Positions 60,251 to 64,000 of a stretch of 64,000 nucleotides of DNA are shown in pieces. Numbering within the stretch: position 1 is the first letter of the stretch; every line of letters begins with the position of its first letter. Under the pieces are notes generated by a model that was not told the origin of the DNA, searched no databases, and saw only the letters and a list, made by a program, of their open reading frames with translations. The position numbers and the translations under genes were made by a program. Origin of the DNA: Streptomyces sp. KL109B (lineage in GTDB: Bacteria > Actinomycetota > Actinomycetes > Streptomycetales > Streptomycetaceae); contig NZ_JASERL010000002.1 in NCBI RefSeq assembly GCF_030766935.1, forward strand, positions 744,001 to 808,000. The letters are read 5' to 3'.

Positions 60251-60678
60251 TCGCCGGGAGCCGCGAGTGCGCGGTTCCCGGCGACCTCGGCCCAGACCGT
60301 CTTGCCGGGCGCGGCCGACTCAACGCCCCAGCGCGCCGCGAGCGCGCCGACCAGGAGCAGGCCGTACCCACCGCCCCTGGGCAACCGGTCGCCGCGCTGG
60401 TCCGACACGGCCACCCGCAGGACGCCCCGCTCGTCCTCGGTGAGCCGCACCCGGAAGTCCCGCCCCGGCACCCGGCCGTGCCGCACGGCATTGGAGGCGA
60501 GTTCGGCGGCGACGAGTGCGACGGTGTCGTTCACCTCGCCCGCGTACGCGTACCCCCACATGTCGAGTTCCTGGGCGACTAGGCGGCGGGCGAGGCGGGC
60601 TCCGCGCGGGGTGGAGCTGAGGCGCTGCGTGAACATACGTACGGTGACCGGGAGCCCCGGCATGGCGTTCGCTGGCAT
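60232..60678 (-). CDS. HATPase anti-sigma-like protein of a whiJ-type group
   Basis: 148 aa from ATG 60678 with GGAG just upstream (ATG 60663 is an alternative). It is a lone GHKL ATPase: N box AAELASNAVRHG and G box GYGLLLVGALAARWG. It diverges from an XRE regulator followed by a DUF397 gene, an arrangement found in many copies in Streptomyces (whiJ/abaA-like loci), where the three act together in development or antibiotic control. Its C-terminus and stop are in the 20-bp array, which probably altered its end. Confidence 0.88.
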   Translation of the reverse strand: MPANAMPGLPVTVRMFTQRLSSTPRGARLARRLVAQELDMWGYAYAGEVNDTVALVAAELASNAVRHGRVPGRDFRVRLTEDERGVLRVAVSDQRGDRLPRGGGYGLLLVGALAARWGVESAAPGKTVWAEVAGNRALAAPGDDSSPA

Positions 60679-60831
60679 GACTCCACGGTGGCGCCAACTC
60701 CCCTGCGTATCCACGTCGTCGACTCGTACGCGCACCCAGCGTACGAGTCCGCGCTCTGGACAGTAACGGTCACCCACCGTGACCATGGGTGGTTCGGCAG
60801 GGCCGCACTCACACCCACCGGGGGTACCGAC

Positions 60832-61665
60832 ATGGCGGGCAGCGCCCACACCAACGAACCCGACCCGAACGACAGCCTCCAGACCTACGGCGCGGTCCTT
60901 CAGGGATTCCGCGAACGTGCGGGCCTCACGCAAGAGGCGCTGGCACCGCTCGTACGCTATTCGCCGTCGTTCGTCGCCTCCGTGGAACAGGGCAGACGCC
61001 TGCCACCGGAGGACTTCGTGTGCCGCGCCGACAAGGCGCTCGACGCGCACGGCATCCTGGTCAAGGCCGCCCGGCGGCTGTGCCGCCAGCCCGGCCTCGC
61101 GGCCTGGTTCCGCAAGTGGGCGGGCCTGGAGGAGAACGCCGTCAGCCTCTACACGTACGAATGCCGGGTCGTGCCGGGCCTGTTGCAGACGGCCGCGTAC
61201 GCCCGCACCCTCTTCGAGCACCGCATCCCCCTCCTCACCGACGAGCAGATCGAGGCCCAACTCCTCGCGCGGCAGGACCGGCAGCGGAAGATGCGGGAGC
61301 GCGTGACCACGGCGTTCAGCTTCATCGTCGACGAGCATGTGTTCCTGCGCGGGACGGGCGGGCCGGAGGCGACGGCCGAACTCCTGGACCATGTGGTGGA
61401 GTTGGCGGAAGGGGCGCGTAATGTAGAGGTACAGGTCATGCCATTGGGTCGGGGGGTGCATGCGGGAATGAACGGACCGATTCAGCTGCTTGAGACGCCG
61501 ACGAACCAGTGGTTCGCCTACAGCGAGGGGCAGGAGAGCGGGCAGCTCATCTCCGATCCCAAAACGATCAGTGTGCTCCAGATGCGGTATGCGAAACTGC
61601 GGACGCAGGCCCTCACCCCCGGTGACTCCGTGGGTCTGCTGAAGCGACTGCGAGGAGCGCTATGA
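60832..61665 (+). CDS. XRE-family (Scr1/DUF5753) transcriptional regulator
   Basis: 277 aa from ATG 60832 with GGGGGT upstream. Residues 18-75 are an HTH_3/XRE domain (LQGFRERAGLTQEALAPLVRYSPSFVASVEQGRRLPPE). The rest is DUF5753 (ARTLFEHRIPLLTDEQIEAQL; VQVMPLGRGVHAGMNGPIQLLE). The Scr1/WhiJ group binds DNA and is modulated by its DUF397 partner, whose start overlaps this stop (ATGA). Confidence 0.92.
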   Translation: MAGSAHTNEPDPNDSLQTYGAVLQGFRERAGLTQEALAPLVRYSPSFVASVEQGRRLPPEDFVCRADKALDAHGILVKAARRLCRQPGLAAWFRKWAGLEENAVSLYTYECRVVPGLLQTAAYARTLFEHRIPLLTDEQIEAQLLARQDRQRKMRERVTTAFSFIVDEHVFLRGTGGPEATAELLDHVVELAEGARNVEVQVMPLGRGVHAGMNGPIQLLETPTNQWFAYSEGQESGQLISDPKTISVLQMRYAKLRTQALTPGDSVGLLKRLRGAL

Positions 61666-61904
61666 GCACCGACGCACTGGCCTGGTTCAAGAGCAGTTAC
61701 AGCGGCGACTCCGGCGACGATTGCGTCGAAGTCGCCCTGGCCTGGCGCAAATCCAGCTACAGCAGCGGAGACTCCGGCGACTGCGTGGAGATCGCCGCCT
61801 GCCCCGCCACCATCCACGTACGGGACTCGAAGCGCGCCGAACACGCCCGACTCGCACTGTCGCCCGCCGCCTGGCGGGAGTTCGTGGAGTTCGCCGCGCG
61901 CTGA
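61662..61904 (+). CDS. DUF397 protein with duplicated motif
   Basis: 80 aa; the start overlaps the XRE stop. The DUF397 motif W-x-KSSYS...G-x-CVEVA is present twice, at about 8-25 (WFKSSYSGDSGDDCVEVA) and 28-45 (WRKSSYSSGDSGDCVEIA). Normal members have one. The C-terminal VRDSKRAEHARLALSPAAWREFVEF completes the family domain. It is presumed to bind and control the XRE protein. Confidence 0.9.
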   Translation: MSTDALAWFKSSYSGDSGDDCVEVALAWRKSSYSSGDSGDCVEIAACPATIHVRDSKRAEHARLALSPAAWREFVEFAAR

Positions 61905-61920
61905 GGACGAGAGGGAGGCC

Positions 61921-64000
61921 ATGTCGGAAGCGGGGGAACGGTACGAGGCGTCGGGTCCCGGCGCGATGGCCGCCAAGAGCATCGGTGTGGCGGTCACCGG
62001 GGACGGCAACAAGATCACCTACGTCGCCACCGGGCCCCCGCCCGGACACCTCCTGACCTCGGCCCCCACCGCGTCGGCGCCGCTGTCACCGGAGCGGGCG
62101 AGAAGCAGACCGAGCCAGCTCCTCTCGGCACACAGACAAGTGGTCCAATTCACTGGCCGTACGCAGGAGTTGGCGGAACTTGAAGCGTGGCGGGAGGGCG
62201 CGGACGGCGCCTCGGCGCGGCTCGTCAGCGGTCCCGGCGGGCAGGGCAAGACCCGGCTCGCCGAACACTTCGCCCGGCTGTCGGCGGACGCCGGCTGGCA
62301 GGTGCGGTTCGCCCGCCGCACCGGCCCCACGACCGTGGAGGACGGGCCCGGGCCGCAGCCCCGGGACGACGCGGACCGGCTGCTCGTCGTCGTGGACTAC
62401 GCCGAGCGGTGGGCCGTCGACGAACTCCTCGCGCTGGTGGGCGGCGTGACGCGCGACGGCTGGCAGCGGGCGCGGCTGCTGTTCCTGGCCAGGCCCGTCG
62501 GCCTGTGGTGGCAGGGGCTCGCGCACCGCCTGGAGGACGACTTCGACGTCGACGCGCGGTCGATGCCGCTGCCCCCGCTCGCCGTGTCGACGGACGACCG
62601 CCGGGACGCCTTCGTACAGGCCCGCGACTCCTTCGCCGCCGCCCTGGACATACCGGAACCGGCCGCGGCCGAGCTGCCCCCTCCCGAACCCCTGGCGGAT
62701 CACGACGCCTACGGCGGCGCGCTCACCATCCACATGTCGGCGCTCGCCGGACTCCTGGCACAGCTCGACGGGGAGACCGCACCACAGGACCCGGGCCTGC
62801 TCTCGCAGTACCTGCTGCGGCGCGAACAGGCCCACTGGCAGCAACTGTCCTCTCTTGGCGGCCAGTTGACGGTCGTCGACGCCCCGACGATGGCCCGTAC
62901 GGTGTTCACCGCGGCGCTCACCGGACCGCTGAGCCACGACCGGGCCACGGACGCGCTCGGCCGAGTGCGTCTCGCGCAAGAGCCCGCGTCCGCCTCCCGG
63001 ATCCTCGACGCCCACGCGCACTGCTACCCGCCGGAGGACCGGGCCACGGTGCTCGAACCGCTCTACCCGGACCGTCTGGCCGAGGACTTCGTCGCCCTGC
63101 AACTGCCGGGGCACGGGCAGGAACACCCCGCCGACGCCTGGGCGGACGCGGTGCCACTGCGCCTGCTGACCCCCGAACCGGACGGCGCCCCGCACGACCC
63201 GTACGGTCCGCACGCGGTCACGGTCCTGATCGAGACCGCGGCCCGCTGGGAGCACGTCGCCACGCGCCAGCTGTACCCGCTCCTGCGCGAGCACCCGCAC
63301 CTCGCCCTGCGGGCCGGCAGCGCCGCCCTGCTCCATCTCGCCGGATTCCCCGGCCTCGACCCACGGGTGATCGAGGCCGTGGCGGAGCAGTTCGTCCCGG
63401 CCGACGTAGGTCTCGCGACCGCGTCCGCGGTCTGGTCGAAGCTGCTGACCGACCACAGAGTGGCCACCAGCGGCGCCGAGGAACGGGCCGACCTGCACAC
63501 GGACCTCGGCACCCGCCAAGGCCACGCGGGCCTGCACACGCAGAGCGTGGAAACGCTCCAACACGCCGTGGACAGCTACCAGGAGCTACCCGCTCCGCAC
63601 CGTCGTGAGACGCGCAACAGCCACGCCTGGGCCCTCCTCAACCTGGGCATCGCGCACCTGCACCAGGGCTCGTACGCACTGGCCGCGCCCACACTCCTGA
63701 AGGCGATCAGGATGTGGCAGGAGCTGATCTCACCGGACACCGCACTCCTCCCCGGCCTCCCCACCGGCCTGGCCACCGCCCTCGACCGGATGTCGATCGC
63801 CCTCGCCCACCTGGGCCGCCCACGGGAAGCGCTGGACGGCTCACGGAAGTCGGTCGAGGCGTGGCGCCGCATGGGCGACAGTCACGAGGCGCGCGCCGGG
63901 CTCGGCCGTGCGCTGCTGAACCTCGGCAATCGGTACGCGGCCGACAGGCCTGGCAGCGCCAAGGCCATGAAGGCCACTCAGGAGAGCGTCTCGATCTTCC
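61921..64000 (+). CDS. STAND-type NTPase with TPR repeats, 3' truncated
   Basis: At least 693 codons from ATG 61921 (GGGAGG four bases upstream); the frame is open to the window end. After a 90-residue linker comes an NTPase domain: Walker A SGPGGQGKTRL, then LLVVVDYAER as Walker B, with RARLLFLARPVGLWW after it (AP-ATPase/NACHT-like). A helical middle follows, then tetratricopeptide-like repeats from about residue 530 (ETRNSHAWALLNLGIAHLHQ; GLATALDRMSIALAHLGR). Such proteins act as signal-dependent oligomerising switches, including in phage defence, but an effector domain has not yet appeared in the visible part. It starts 16 bp after the DUF397 gene. Its function is inferred only from the family. 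Confidence 0.85.
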   Translation, partial: MSEAGERYEASGPGAMAAKSIGVAVTGDGNKITYVATGPPPGHLLTSAPTASAPLSPERARSRPSQLLSAHRQVVQFTGRTQELAELEAWREGADGASARLVSGPGGQGKTRLAEHFARLSADAGWQVRFARRTGPTTVEDGPGPQPRDDADRLLVVVDYAERWAVDELLALVGGVTRDGWQRARLLFLARPVGLWWQGLAHRLEDDFDVDARSMPLPPLAVSTDDRRDAFVQARDSFAAALDIPEPAAAELPPPEPLADHDAYGGALTIHMSALAGLLAQLDGETAPQDPGLLSQYLLRREQAHWQQLSSLGGQLTVVDAPTMARTVFTAALTGPLSHDRATDALGRVRLAQEPASASRILDAHAHCYPPEDRATVLEPLYPDRLAEDFVALQLPGHGQEHPADAWADAVPLRLLTPEPDGAPHDPYGPHAVTVLIETAARWEHVATRQLYPLLREHPHLALRAGSAALLHLAGFPGLDPRVIEAVAEQFVPADVGLATASAVWSKLLTDHRVATSGAEERADLHTDLGTRQGHAGLHTQSVETLQHAVDSYQELPAPHRRETRNSHAWALLNLGIAHLHQGSYALAAPTLLKAIRMWQELISPDTALLPGLPTGLATALDRMSIALAHLGRPREALDGSRKSVEAWRRMGDSHEARAGLGRALLNLGNRYAADRPGSAKAMKATQESVSIF

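Overview
The window is a 64-kb piece of a high-GC actinomycete chromosome, almost certainly Streptomyces. Third codon positions are strongly G/C biased, GTG and TTG starts are common, and the family content is typical of the genus: DUF2637, DUF397 with a Scr1-type XRE regulator, lone HATPase anti-sigma-like proteins, SHOCT, an Ada-AlkA fusion and a ROK/GH2 pair. I found no rRNA, tRNA, CRISPR array or intact mobile element. One decayed IS630-type transposase is present.

Layout. 0-14 kb: the end of an FhuF-like Fe-S reductase, a DUF2637 membrane protein, an anti-sigma-like ATPase, a GH38 alpha-mannosidase, a secreted Asp-rich protein, pyruvate dehydrogenase (quinone), a PP2C-like protein that has lost its metal ligands, and a large secreted subtilase. 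14-20 kb: a regulator divergent from the subtilase, two small membrane proteins, a phosphopantetheinyl transferase, and a coupled alkylation-repair pair (Ada-AlkA then Ogt), followed by about 0.9 kb of tandem repeats. 20-24.5 kb: rsgA behind a 23-codon leader ORF and a hairpin, then a divergent RCK/TrkA protein and two small genes. 24.7-33.6 kb: a catabolic region with an aldehyde dehydrogenase, MFS transporter, TauD/TfdA dioxygenase, two TetR regulators, an acyl-CoA synthetase and an acyl-CoA dehydrogenase. 33.6-39.6 kb: a three-gene accessory cluster (nitroreductase-like, cupin, APH-like kinase fusion), the IS630 remnant, a DUF4331 gene and a repeat-rich spacer. 39.6-46 kb: membrane proteins, a truncated alanyl-tRNA synthetase paralogue behind an apparent alanine attenuator, and a divergent AsnC regulator and asparaginase. 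45.9-52.4 kb: a tightly coupled four-gene operon of unrecognised function (CorA-like membrane protein, unknown protein, Cys-rich/KH protein, vWA protein). 52.4-64 kb: a radical SAM protein, PNPOx-like protein, alditol-oxidase-like flavoprotein, ROK regulator, GH2 beta-galactosidase, a whiJ-type HATPase/XRE/DUF397 group and the start of a STAND NTPase with TPRs that runs off the end.

The strongest candidates for undescribed biology are three. The first is the ribosome-mediated alanine attenuator (42834-42952) in front of the editing-less AlaRS paralogue. An Ala-rich, probably leaderless 23-codon peptide, an 8-bp antiterminator and a hairpin followed by six T are all visible. The second is the 45.9-52.4 kb operon. 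The third is the rsgA leader with its palindrome abutting the start codon. The window is also rich in short tandem arrays and dispersed GC-rich repeats. One of these supplies the C-terminus and stop codon of the ROK regulator, and a near-perfect 60-bp inverted pair lies 19.7 kb apart.
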